Made by a program: the position numbers and the translations under genes. A DNA stretch of 64,000 nucleotides, taken from positions 26,891,849 through 26,955,848 of the forward strand of contig CM038702.1 in the NCBI GenBank assembly GCA_021613375.1, in the 5' to 3' direction. Position 1 is the stretch's first letter. Each line of letters opens with the position of its first letter. Source of the DNA: Megaleporinus macrocephalus (lineage: Eukaryota > Chordata > Actinopteri > Characiformes > Anostomidae). Below are positions 10,986 through 22,269 of the stretch, in pieces. The notes beneath the pieces are model-generated. The model was not told where the DNA came from. It saw nothing but the letters and a program-made list of their open reading frames with translations, and searched no databases.

Positions 10986-12410
10986 GGGTAACATTTGTTT
11001 AGGTAGAGTAGGTGAGAAGTGTGTAAGTGAGAGAGAAGCGTGCAACCACTTCTCGCTTTAACCCCGTCGTCGGTAATAGCTGCTGGTGAATTGTTTTGTT
11101 TTTGTGGTGGTTCTGTGGTGGCTCCTGGAGTGAGGAATGAATGAGGAAGAGTGTTTGGCCTCCTTCGACTCTCTGGTGCCCGCCGCTCTGCCACTTTGGA
11201 TATGTCACACCCAATAACGATGAAAAATTGGCTCTCGCTCTCCCTCTCTTTCTCTGCTCACCCAGCCAGAGCTGAAGCTCCTACTTCCCCTAGCATAAAC
11301 TCTCAATGTGCAAAAGAAAAATGGCATCTTAACGAGACCTGAACAGCCATCCAAACAGCCAGTGATCCACCTCTTTCTCAGGCATCAAGAAACCTGAGCA
11401 CACAAACACTTAACAAAAGAAATTGTGATATAAATTTAAAGTAGGGTGACCAAACATGCTTTGTCCAGAACCTCCTCACGAAAATCCAGTTTACATATAA
11501 ATGTGGCCGACCTGTCATGGTCGTTATTTATGTTGTAATTTGGGCTCTGTTTGGCCTGGATGTCCGAATAGTCTTTTTTATGCCACAAACAAACCAACAA
11601 TATATATCAAACCAACTATATATATGTGACTGACTATGTGTCTGTGTATACATTATGCCTATTTGGGTGTAGTAGCTCCTACAATATTAATATAAATATG
11701 TAAAAATACACTACAAAAATAACCTGTAAGACTACAGTTTTTTAATAAATTATCTAATGTATTTTCCTGCTGCTTGATGACACACACATGGTGAAATACA
11801 ACACTACAGAATGCCAAAGAGGCTTGTTTTGATTGGTCAACAGTCAACAAGTCAATAGCTGCGGGTGGACATAGAGGCTACACTCGCAACCCAAAATAGT
11901 TAAAAATACAACTTAATGAAACATTAGAATGGTACTTTCTTGTCAAAGCCTTATTTTGAGAGTAATTATGTATTTAATATGAATATATGAGGGGTTCATG
12001 GTTGCCATTAGGTTGAATTATCTGAAACGGCCTGGAGAAGACATCTGTTCACCCTTCACTTTTTAACACAATCTTAACGTCTGGCAAAGCCGACCTATCA
12101 ACATCTTTTAAAATACAACTTATTACGAATTGTCAACTGTTCTCCTCCCCAATACGCAAACGACAGTTTCGGTTCAAGCCTCTGCCTACTCATTTCAACA
12201 ATTTTCTCAACGTCTTTGCTTTTCATATTTCAAATACAGAGTGTTTGTATCTTTCTGGGAAGGAAATCAATATTTCATTAGTCGGACTCTATAACCCATG
12301 AAGGTGAATAGGTGTGCCTGACAAATCCTTTTCTTTTTTTCAGTTCATCTGTAATACGCCACCAATGGTATATACATTATTGGTCATAAGGAGGTCACAT
12401 AATGGAGGTT
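10986..12410. other. No recognised gene; relatively GC-richer first part
   Basis: 10986-11340 is GC-richer than its surroundings and lies just downstream of the CCAAT array, so it could hold the transcript start of an RNA or old LTR. No conserved frame is seen. The rest is AT-rich and featureless. Confidence 0.4.
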
Positions 12411-12518
12411 ATATAGGAGAGAGAGAGCGATAGAGTGAGAGAGAGAGAGGGAAACAAGGAAAGATCGAAAGAAGATACAAAGGGTTGTATTGGTGAATTT
12501 GACAGTTGGTACATATAG

Positions 12519-12592
<74 letters not shown>
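12411..12592. repeat. GA-rich tract followed by (TA)n microsatellite
   Basis: GAGA-rich sequence at 12418-12475, then about 35 uninterrupted TA repeats at 12522-12592. Confidence 0.95.
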
Positions 12593-12595
<3 letters not shown>

Positions 12596-13890
12596 GTCTT
12601 GAGTCACTGTGATTTGAGTCTGGGTTGAGTTTAGAGTGTCCAGTAGAGAGTCTTGGGTTAGGCTAGTTATTAGCTACAGCTATTGCACTTGACGTAGTAG
12701 TCTGAGGTTCAGTATAAAGCACTGCACACAGTGAATAAAGTTTTTACATGAAAGAGGCAAAACAACTAGAAATGGTTTGCTTGTCCAGTTTGTACAGTAA
12801 CTATGACTTGTAACTTACTAAAACCTTGACTAGATCAGTTGACAACGTCAGCATAGATTGGCACAGCTGTTTACCAGCAAAACCAGCACTGTGTTCTGGA
12901 AGCTGGTATAGTGGTCAATGGTATAGCAATGGAAGTTAATAACCAGCAGAACACTGCGTATTGTCACAGTCACAAAGAAAAACATGTATTTTCAAAACGT
13001 CAACAGCAAAAATGACATTTCACACATTGCAAAGAGGAGCTGAGTTTCTCAGTTTATGACAATAAATGAGAGATGAATGGGTATATTTAGCACAGTGATG
13101 ATCTGCACACATGCTGTTTTTTCAGCAGGCATGTTTTAAAGTAATGCTATCTGTAAAACATCAGCTATATTAGTTGACAAGTTTGGCTAATTAGCTAATT
13201 AGTTTATTTTAAAAACAGTAGTCCTGCTTGATTCAGTTTATCAGACTGAAGGTTTGTCTCTAAGGAAACACCTCTTAATTGAGTACTGCACTGCAGCAAT
13301 GATAGCATTAAGTTTGACATCGTTTTGTTTGTGTGTTTTGCCAGGCTAAAATTTCAGGAGTCTCTCGGACACCCAGCTGACCAACTATTTGTTTGCTGAT
13401 TGTGACATATTGCACATTTTGAGAAAGCAAAGCGTGTGCCTTTTTAGGTGTGTGTGTATATGAGTGAGAGATAAGAGTGAGAGAGAGAAAAAGAGAGGGT
13501 GAGACACTTGTCCATTATATATTTCTATAATATAATATTCTATAATTGCAGTGAAACAACAGGATGATATACATAGTGTATATCAGAGTGTAGTGGCATA
13601 GATATTGATTTCCCTGGGGTTGTGTATATTAATGTGTGTTGTTTTCTGGCTCAGTGCAGTGTGTGTTTGGTGAGGTGTGAGAGATAACACTCAGGCAGAA
13701 TGGAGGTGACAGCCAGACAGTGGATGAAAGCAGTGCAGGTGTTGGGCAGTGAATGGCCAGGGCAATTCTCCAGCCTTTGGCATTTCTAATGAAACCCTGT
13801 GCGTGTGTGTGTGCATGTGTGTGTGTAAGAGAAATTGTGTACGTGTGTTTATGTGTGTGTCTCCCATCTTTGAAGCCAGAGAACAGAGAC
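12593..13890. other. No gene; short GT/GA-rich patches
   Basis: Contains AACCAGCA phrases at 12870-12960 like a common fish repeat, GA-rich sequence at 13461-13500 and GT-rich sequence at 13800-13860. Nothing coding is recognised. Confidence 0.5.
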
Positions 13891-13894
13891 TAAC

Positions 13895-13962
13895 CTTTAA
13901 CTCGACGACGCCTGCTGCTGGACTTCTCTTTCCCACGAATTGACGGCAGTTGTGCTTCTGAT
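13895..13962 (-). CDS. Low-confidence candidate exon, basic peptide
   Basis: Minus-strand stretch of 68 bp between a pyrimidine-rich acceptor (…CCTCCATCTTTCAG) and a donor AAAG/GTTAGT. One frame is open: S-E-A-Q followed by LPSIRGKEKSSSRRRRVK, with one base left over at each end. No family is recognised and no phase-compatible neighbour was found. A chance hit is quite possible. Confidence 0.18.
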
Positions 13963-16353
13963 CTGAAAGATGGAGGTCAAAGGTTTAAAGAAGAAGCTGA
14001 CACAGACAGAGCAATAAGTCCAAATATGAGTTAGAGCAGTCACACAAGGCCCCAAGATTTTAGATATCGTTTCAAATCAGAATCACTTTACGAGTTGCAT
14101 GTATTATGAGTAATTTTTTTTTGGGTGGTTTATGTAAACATGTAGAATACAAATAGTAAACAAATAAATAAATACAATCTAAAATAAACATATAGAAAAT
14201 ATAAGCTCTAACTGTGTTCTACACAGATCGGCTATGCTCAGATATATAAAAGGTCCGAGCCAAACTTTCCAAAGCCTGCTGTGCTGCTTCTGACAACATA
14301 AATCCCAAAAAATCACAAGCTCTTCAGAAAGCTATTCAGAAAAAAAGACCAATAACTATGGTGGGTGAGCCAATAGCACAATCCCTGTTTTCTCACTAAC
14401 CACTTCATTCTGATAGGCTGGATCTATATGTCTAGTTTGGAGTTTCCAAGGAATGGCACTAAATGAAAGTGAGTGATGGGCGTATCAGCCATACAGTTTA
14501 ACATTTCCATACACTGTTATTTTTTTTTTTACTCTACTGAAATCCTAAATGTGCATGTTTTTGGTTGTAGACCTCACAGTGCTACACCAGGATGACATAT
14601 CGTGAGCCTCAATAGAATCCTGTTGTGAAGATTTAGAGATTTGTGATATACTTAGAATGTTATATATTTACTTAGTATTTGAAGCTCCATTTATATATTT
14701 ATCACATTTACCACATTTACCACAGGAGTACCGCTAGTTATTTTTGTATACTGCATTGCCATGGTAACAGAGCATGTTCTGGCCAGGGATACACTAAAAC
14801 TCCACTCAACCCTGGTATTTATAGAACTTTGGAGTGTAATTTCCTTGTATTTCATCCTGCAAGCCAGACTTCTGTCTGTCATCGCAGATTCTGAGTTTGA
14901 GGCCAACAACTGCCTATTTTTAATGGTAAAACAAAATAATGCAAAGTGGTTAGTCACAGTTATTTTAGCGTGGCATGCAGGAGAAGGTTCTCAAAACAAT
15001 GCTACAATAAAAAAAAACTCATATCTGAAAGAATTGGCTAAGCAGCTTTCCAGTGGGTTGTATTTACCAGGCAGTTTGCTTTATGTGTGTTTATCAATAA
15101 TGTTTTTATGTTAATATAAAATAGTGTTGATTTTCATAGATGATGTATAATAAAATATCAGCCTGCAGCATCTTGCTTTGGGATTGATTCTTTTTTCTCC
15201 TTATGTTAATGCTCTCTCTGTCTAGAGACCAAATGTATGGTTGAGAAATATTTTCAAACCATCCATTTATTGGGGAAGTGTTCAACATGAACATCTACTA
15301 ATGCAGCAATTAGCAGTCCTCAAAAACCTTCTTTTCCAATCTGCTTGGAAAACCATGGTGATGTGCATTCAGATGGGGCTAAAATGATCAGACCACCTCT
15401 AATAGAAAATCTGGCCTGTAAGAAAAACATTAAAATGGTTGGTCTGTACAAAAAAATCATAAAGATCATATCCTAAGGATCCAATGCAAGCTTAATTTTA
15501 TTCAAATGGGTCTATATACTTTAAAAATAAATGTTATTAAGCTGTTTTTGTTTGGATGTACAGTTCTAATTGGAAAAGAACCTTTTATTTATGTGAAAAA
15601 TGTTAATTCGGAAATTAACTTGGATTTGCCACCAATCAAATCTCAAAAAAGCATCAAATCTCAAAGCAGGCCATTCTGGGCACAATGTGTGACTTTACTG
15701 AGATTTCTACTAAAAGTCATGAGACCCTTTGCTTAGTAGAAATGTTTCTTTGTCTTTCTCTCTGACCTCATTGCTTTATCAAACGTTCTGCTTTATAAAA
15801 GTTATTTGGGGAACTAATTATGGTTCTTCTAAGGTATTGAACAAAGAACCCTTTTAGTGCATCATTTCTTAAGTCCATACATAAGTTTGAGGGGACGAAG
15901 TGTAAGCAATATTTTTTCGCTGGCCCGGAGTGAAGATTTGCAGACGATCAATGGCCCTAAATGTAAGCCTTAAAAAAAAAACAGCCCGAGGAGCCTGTGT
16001 CATTTCCTCTTGTTGATTTTCCCATCAGCCAGGTAATCTCTCGCTCTCTATCCGTAGGGGGAAAGAGAGTAGGGGGAGGCCTGTATCGACAGAGCATTTT
16101 CACGGATGACGTGCTAGCTTCATTAGTAGGCTGGTGAAATGGAGCCACGTGCTAGAGGAGCAGGATGAGGAGCAGCTGGGAATCTCCACCCCACAGATGC
16201 TGCACTTTGGTAGGGTGGTGATGGTGTGTTGGGTTGTGGACTGGGCAACGGTGCCTGCAGCAAACACAGCAGGGAATGAAATGACAGTCCATGTGGGAAC
16301 ATACTACAGGTTCACCGGTACGAGCTTATTTTTACATAGACAGGTATTGTAAA
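13963..16353. other. No recognised gene
   Basis: AT-rich intergenic-type DNA. Frames up to 117 codons at 14679-15114 have no recognisable similarity. A slightly GC-richer stretch lies at about 15890-16140. Confidence 0.5.
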
Positions 16354-17800
16354 GAACAAACATCTACTAAACAAAAATTACTCACTGCATCCCTCTAAAG
16401 GAGTTATTAACAAACATCTACTAAACAAACATTACTCGCTGCATCCCTCTAAAGGAGTTATTAACAAACATCTACTAAACAAACATTACTCGCTGCATCC
16501 CTCTAAAGGAGTTATTAACAAACATCTACTAAACAAACATTACTCGCTGCATCCCTCTAAAAGAGTTATTAACAAACATCTACTAAACAAACATTACTCG
16601 CTGCATCCCTCTAAAGGAGTTATTAACAAACATCTACTAAACAAACATTACTCACTGCTGCCCTCTAAAGGAGTTATTAACAAACATCTACTAAACAAAC
16701 ATTACTCACTGCTGCCCTCTAAAGGAGTTATTAACAAACATCAAATAAACAAACATTACTCACTGCTGCCCTCTAAAGGAGTTATTAACAAACATCTACT
16801 AAACAAACATTACTCACTGCTGCCCTCTAAAGGAGTTATTAACAAACATCAAATAAACAAACATTACTCACTGCTGCCCTCTAAAGGAGTTATTAACAAA
16901 CATCTACTAAACAAACATTACTCATTGCTGCCTCTAACAGTGTTATTAACAAACATCAAATAAACAAACATTACTCACTGCTGCCCTGTAAAGGAGTTAT
17001 TAACAAACATCTACTGAACAAACATTACTCACTGCTGCCCTCTAAAGGAGTTATTAACAAACAACCACTAAACAAACATTACTCGCTGCATCCCTCTAAA
17101 GGAGTTATTAACAAACATCTACTAAACAAACATTACTCACTGTTGCCCTCTAAAGGAGTTATTAACAAACATCTACTAAACAAACATCACTCGCTGCATC
17201 CCTCTAAAGGAGTTATTAACAAACATCTACTAAACAAACATTACTCACTGCATCCCTCTAAAAGAGTTATTAACAAACATCTACTAAACAAACATTACTC
17301 GCTGCATCCCTCTAAAGGAGTTATTAACAAACATCTACTAAACAAACATTACTCACTGCTGCCCTCTATAGGAGTAATTAACAAACATCAAATAAACAAA
17401 CATTACTCACTGCTGCCCTCTAAAGGAGTTATTAACAAACATCAAATAAACAAACATTACTCACTGCTGCCCTCTAAAGGAGTTATTAACAAACATCTAC
17501 TAAACAAACATTACTCACTGCTGCAATCTAAAGGAGTTATTAACAAACATCAAATAAACAAACATTACTCACTGCTGCCCTCTAAAGTTATTATAAACGA
17601 ACATCAAATAAATAAACTTTACTCACTGCTGCCCTCTAATGGTGTTATTAACAAACATCAAATAAACAAACATTACTCACTGCTGCCCTGTAAAGGATTT
17701 ATTAACAAACATCAAATAAACCAACATTACTGCTGCCCTCTAAGCAAATAAACAAATGTTACTTAACACCTCTAAAAAAACGTTAATAAGCATCTTAAAA
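16354..17800 (+). repeat. 54-bp minisatellite, about 26 units, open in one frame
   Basis: Head-to-tail 54-bp units containing AAAGGAGTTATTAACAAACA. There are two main states: CGCTGCATCC or CACTGCTGCC at the end, and CTACTAAAC or CAAATAAAC in the middle. Left units are mostly the first type; right units are mixed or the second. Because 54 is divisible by 3, one frame stays open (17143-17751, 202 codons), as an 18-residue repeat with core SKGVINKHLLNKHYSL. The last units are degenerate. No signal peptide or domain is visible, and I regard the frame as a by-product. Confidence 0.95.
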
Positions 17801-17806
17801 ATAACA

Positions 17807-17831
17807 CCCCCCCCCCCCCCCCCCCCCCCCC
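17807..17831. repeat. Homopolymer of 25 C
   Basis: Uninterrupted run of C (G on the other strand), soon after the end of the 54-bp array. It could form an i-motif or G-quadruplex; it could also be an assembly-length error. Confidence 0.9.
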
Positions 17832-18060
17832 ACCCGCTCATAGTGTATATTTAGGGAAATGTATTAAATTATTAATATTTTAAATATAGGGGAAGGAAAT
17901 CACTACTTTTCAACAGTTGGACAGTTGATGAAGCCTCTGCATACAGAAGATAAACTAACTAACAGCCTTGAAACACTGAATTCTTCTTTAAAGCGGTAAC
18001 GTACTGACAGCCTAAGATGTAGAGGCAAATGGGCTGGAAATCACTCACACAACAAGAACG

Positions 18061-18540
18061 CTATCGTCCTTCACTCTTTAATTTGAAAATGAAAAAGTGA
18101 TAAGTCCTGGACGGGCCAGTGAAGCCCAGTTATCGATAACACCATGGCAGCAGCGAGGAGAAAGTGAGAGAGAAATGAGGGAGGGAGGGAACGGGCCATG
18201 CGCTTCGTCTCTCCATCAGGAGGCTGTTTCTCACTGCTTTGATGCACAGATTAAAAGCTATTGCTTTGGCCTGACAGGTGTGGAAACGAAAATTGCAGAC
18301 ACACAATTTATTCACTGCCATATGAAAAACACTGTTCTTTATAACAAACCCAACCCCTTTACCACCTCAATAGATAACACCTTTCTGGAGCCGGGACAAA
18401 AAAAAGCCAGCGTGTGCTGGGCCATTTGGCACTCCCATCAGCCAAAAGCTGCTTTATCTGCGCTTTGGACTTCAGCCAATAATGGAGGAAGACGGCCTTT
18501 TGAAATCTCATGAATAGGTAGCACCTCTGATAGCCATTTC
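18061..18540. other. Candidate conserved non-coding block
   Basis: Complex, GC-richer sequence without repeat structure, unlike its AT-rich neighbours. It includes GATGCACAGATTAAAAGC followed by TATTGCTTTGGCCTGACAG. A 138-codon frame on the plus strand shows no known domain. Composition and complexity resemble vertebrate conserved non-coding elements, but I cannot test conservation. Confidence 0.25.
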
Positions 18541-18810
18541 GTGAAACACTCTCCGGATGGTAAAACCATACAGTTAACAGACGTCCATGTTGCTTTGTTA
18601 GCTTTAAGAATGGAAGAGAGTACGCTATTGTAAGCGAGACTTTGTCTTAGCTTTTTCTTTGTATCAAGGGATCTAATGTTTCCTCACTGTGCAAAGAAAA
18701 AATATGCATCTTCAAAATAGCAACTTTTCAGGAGAGGACAAAAACTGTCTTTACTTATAGTCAATGGAACCAGAATTAGTTCCAAGATATTTTATCTATC
18801 CATTCATCAT
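18541..18810. other. No recognised feature
   Basis: Unique-looking DNA leading into the TA microsatellite. Confidence 0.5.
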
Positions 18811-18811
18811 G

Positions 18812-18896
<85 letters not shown>
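18811..18896. repeat. (TA)n microsatellite
   Basis: About 42 uninterrupted TA repeats. Confidence 0.97.
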
Positions 18897-18901
<5 letters not shown>

Positions 18902-19067
18902 TAAACAGCAGCTGTCTTGTTCAAATGATGAAGGAAAATAAAAATGAACCAAATATTAAAATTTCCATGAGAGCAGTGGTGTGTAATATGTTATTTGTAA
19001 TAAATCTAAATCTAAATTGATTTGAATCTTACAAAGTTACTGCTATTGCTTTGCTTTTACCAAACAT

Positions 19068-19094
19068 ACATACTACTACTACTACTACTACTAC

Positions 19095-19136
<42 letters not shown>

Positions 19137-19140
19137 TAAT
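19068..19140. repeat. (CTA)n-(TAA)n compound microsatellite
   Basis: About nine CTA/ACT triplets pass directly into about fifteen TAA/AAT triplets. The poly-Leu/poly-Ile frame over it is an artefact. Confidence 0.95.
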
Positions 19141-19723
19141 ATGTAATAACAATCAATTCCACTGTTACGTATTTTGGTTTTGTTGGCTTATTTTTGTCAT
19201 ATTCTAGCAACTCAACCATACCAATTCTGACATAAGTATGGGTACATTACAATTTATCGTTTTTATAGAATGTCTGTAAATCAATGTGAGCGCTGCACAG
19301 TCCTGTTTAATTTTGGCGCAAACTAACTTAACTGGATAACTTGAATAGAATCTATCATATTAAAATGTATGTTATCCCACCTATATGAAAACATGGGCCT
19401 GTATTTCTGTATATGTGAGATATTCTTTTTTTATAATATATTGTTTTGTTCCAAAATATATACCCAATACTAAAGTACATTAAAAAGATTATTTTTATGA
19501 ACAATTGGCAAAAAGCTTTCTTTGTATGTATATTTTTAACTGTATTTGTTAAATACACATCATTTAGCTTACCTTAGAGCCTGCTAATAGCTTAAATTAA
19601 GAGTTAAGATTAAGACTGTACTACGTTAAGGCTATGTTAGGACTGCACTATGCACAGTAAAAATATGTCACAATGTTCAGAAACCCCAAACTTCTCTAGG
19701 CTTGTGCTCATCCAAATGACCTG
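19141..19723. other. No recognised feature
   Basis: Very AT-rich, no frames of interest. Confidence 0.55.
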
Positions 19724-20050
19724 ATGCACAAAGGAAATTTGTATTGTTGTCTGATGAGTCAGCCTTTCAGATTATTTATAGGAACAATGGATTTTGTGCT
19801 CTTTGGAAAAATTCCTCCAGATTATTACCAGCGTAAAATTCAAAAGCCAGCATCTGTCACAGTGTGTGGGTGTATTCGTGCCAACAGCACGGGTAATTTG
19901 TACATCTGCACTGAGAGATATATACACATTTTGAAGCAAAACGTCTTTCTTACAGACATCCTTGCTTATGTCAGCATGACAAGGCTAGGCCACATTGTAC
20001 CTGTGTTCCCACAACCAGAGAGTGGTCTGGTCTGCAAGGAAAAATATTTA
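19724..20050 (+). pseudogene. Tc1-like transposase catalytic-core fragment
   Basis: Plus-strand remnant of a Tc1/mariner DDE transposase. One frame shows LSDESAFQ near 19746, matching the family's SDES(R/T)F with the first catalytic Asp. After a frameshift a second frame reads DYYQRKIQKPASVTVCGCI and then TGNLYICTERYIHIL, matching YQRKVQKPASVMVWGC and the GDLHICEGTI region of a fish Tc1 family. The N-terminal DNA-binding part and the second and third catalytic acidic residues are not found. Surrounding DNA shows no clear terminal repeats. Clearly dead. Confidence 0.7.
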
Positions 20051-20099
20051 AATATATATTTTTCTTTTTATGGGATGTTAAACCCACCCCAACTGTTCT

Positions 20100-20600
20100 G
20101 CTCCACGCTGTTAATCTTGTAAGCTCCACCTCAAGAGTTCTGCAAGCTACATGCTAATAGCCCTGCAAACAAATGTTCTACCCAAACAATTTTGTAAGCT
20201 GTATGATAATAATTCTGCCATAATGGGTCTGCAAGCTACAATAACAGGCAAGTCTCACATTCAGCATTATACTAGCAACTCTGCAAGCTTTACCATTAAT
20301 TGTGCAATATCCACCCCAGTAGTTCTTTAAGCCACAATCTAATAGTTCTACAATATCCAGCCTAATTTTTCTTCTAGCTCCATCCCAGTTATTCTCTAGG
20401 CACCAAGCTCCATACCAATTGGTCTTCAGGCACCAATTATTGCATAAGATTCACAACAACCGCTCTACAGCAATACCCTTATTGATTTGTGAGCCCCACC
20501 AACAGGTCCACTCTAAATACACTCCATCCCAACAGTTGTGCAAGTTTCACCCTAATAGTTCTGTAGATTTCAGTCCACATCATTTCATGAGCTCCTGTTA
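20100..20600. repeat. Eroded minisatellite, about 23-bp period
   Basis: Diverged copies of a unit like TCTGCAAGCTCCACCCTAAT recur, for example at about 20117, 20139, 20224, 20280 and 20540. The first intervals are 23 bp; later ones are irregular through indels. Units now agree at perhaps 60-75% of positions, so this is an old array. Confidence 0.6.
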
Positions 20601-22269
20601 ACTGTGCGAGCCCTATCCCTGTTGCCCCACCTGGTAAAGCTGGTGAGCACAGAAAACTATAGAAACCAGCCTGGTTCCTCTAGTGAGCAAGCGGTCTTTA
20701 TGCCTGCTGGCCTGTGTCCAGAATGTCCAGCAGCTGTTTTGGTGTGTAAATCATCCCAGATAATGATGCAGAGCTTCAGGAGCCCGTTCAGTACCAACTT
20801 CTCAGCTTTGCCAGCTGGTTTCAGCTGGTTGTATGTGTATGTGTTTGTTTTTAAGAGTGTGCAAGAAAAATGACCCACAATTAAGTGCCTCTCTGGTTTT
20901 TTCTTTCATAACCAGTCATTGCACTCATCCTTCACTCTTTTTTCCCTTCTTCTTGATCTCTTATGTTCTGAACTTGCTCCAGCTGAAAACTCTATTATTT
21001 TGTATGATGTATATATTTGTATCTGTTTGCGTTATGGTCCTAATAGAAAGGATTTTATATGAATGTCCCTCCAAGTCATAAATAAAGCGGTACCTGAAAC
21101 AATGCTCACTCTGGATTGTTAATGAGCTTTACACTTTCAGCATTGCGGAAGAAATGATAGTTTCAGTGAATGAAGGCATTTAAATCTCAGTTGTGAGTTA
21201 GTCATTCTAGACTTTTTACTAAACACTCATAATTTTGTGTTCTTCAGCAATGACATTGTCCTTCTGTGCAAAACATGTCACAAAAAAACTGGAAGAAAAA
21301 TATGGGTTTTATTATGACCCTCATATAAAAACCAGCACAGATTCATGATGGACAGCCCAAAAGTTAAGGTCCAAAATACAAAAAAAATTAAAAGGCTGAG
21401 TCCAGTGACTGACATTGAAATGAAACTGTAGTTTTCCCTTCCTCTGTAAAATGACCATTTTGGAAATAGAGGGTTGGAAATACATGTGTTGTTGTTTGTG
21501 ATGCTGGTATGCAATGAAAGTTGATTTGCTGAACACCAGCAGAACCAGCATATTTTATGTTGACCATGCTGGGTAACCAGCTAAACCAGCACCAGCCCAG
21601 GTCTAGGCCAGCATAAACCAGTATAAACTAGCTTATAAACTGTGCTGTTTTTTTGGCACAACCTCGAAAACAGGGAGCATTGTGGTCAGTTAAGCTTGAA
21701 AAATTCCACCACCTCACAGTCTTAGTGTTATCTGACACGCCCACAAATAAAAAAAATGCTTGCTAAGAAACTTCCTGTGTTTTGTAAGAGCAATATGTTT
21801 TTGAAATTATACGTGAATAAATGTGACTGAAATTATGATAATTTGCCATCAGTCTCAGTGAATGACTCAGACCCTCCATATAACCCTTTAACGCAAAGCT
21901 TCCATCATCCCAGCCAGTCTTCTCAAGTAGGAACAGGAGCATCCAGTGAGAACATGAATTCAGCAGATATCCTCTAAACTTGTGTCCGAGAAGCATTGTT
22001 TAAGTGAAATCTAACCTGTGGAGCTATTACTGTAGGTTAGCACTAGCACCACAATCAGCACTGTTTAGTAACGTCTTTCCAGCTCAGTTTACTGAGTGAT
22101 GGTTATTTCAAACTTTTGTACAAATCAACTTAGGTTAATAATGTCATGGTAGTGAATGTTTTGTTGCTACCTTTAAAAAGTCTGCTTTAGCTCTGATGTT
22201 TTGGTTGCCACAGAGACTCAAATCTAACTGAGGTCGACGTGACATGAATTTAAATTACAAGGCCAATCA
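20601..22269. other. No recognised gene
   Basis: Contains ACCAGC-rich phrases at 21533-21625 as in a common fish repeat, and otherwise AT-rich DNA. Frames at 20604-21081 and 21278-21551 show no known domain. Confidence 0.5.

Noticed and set aside
10841..11340. Solo LTR
   Set aside because: Enhancer-like repeats and a weak TATA are present, but I could not find paired TG...CA ends, a target duplication or a primer-binding site.
18097..18513. 138-codon protein
   Set aside because: No domain or biased codon use; the sequence looks more like non-coding conserved DNA.
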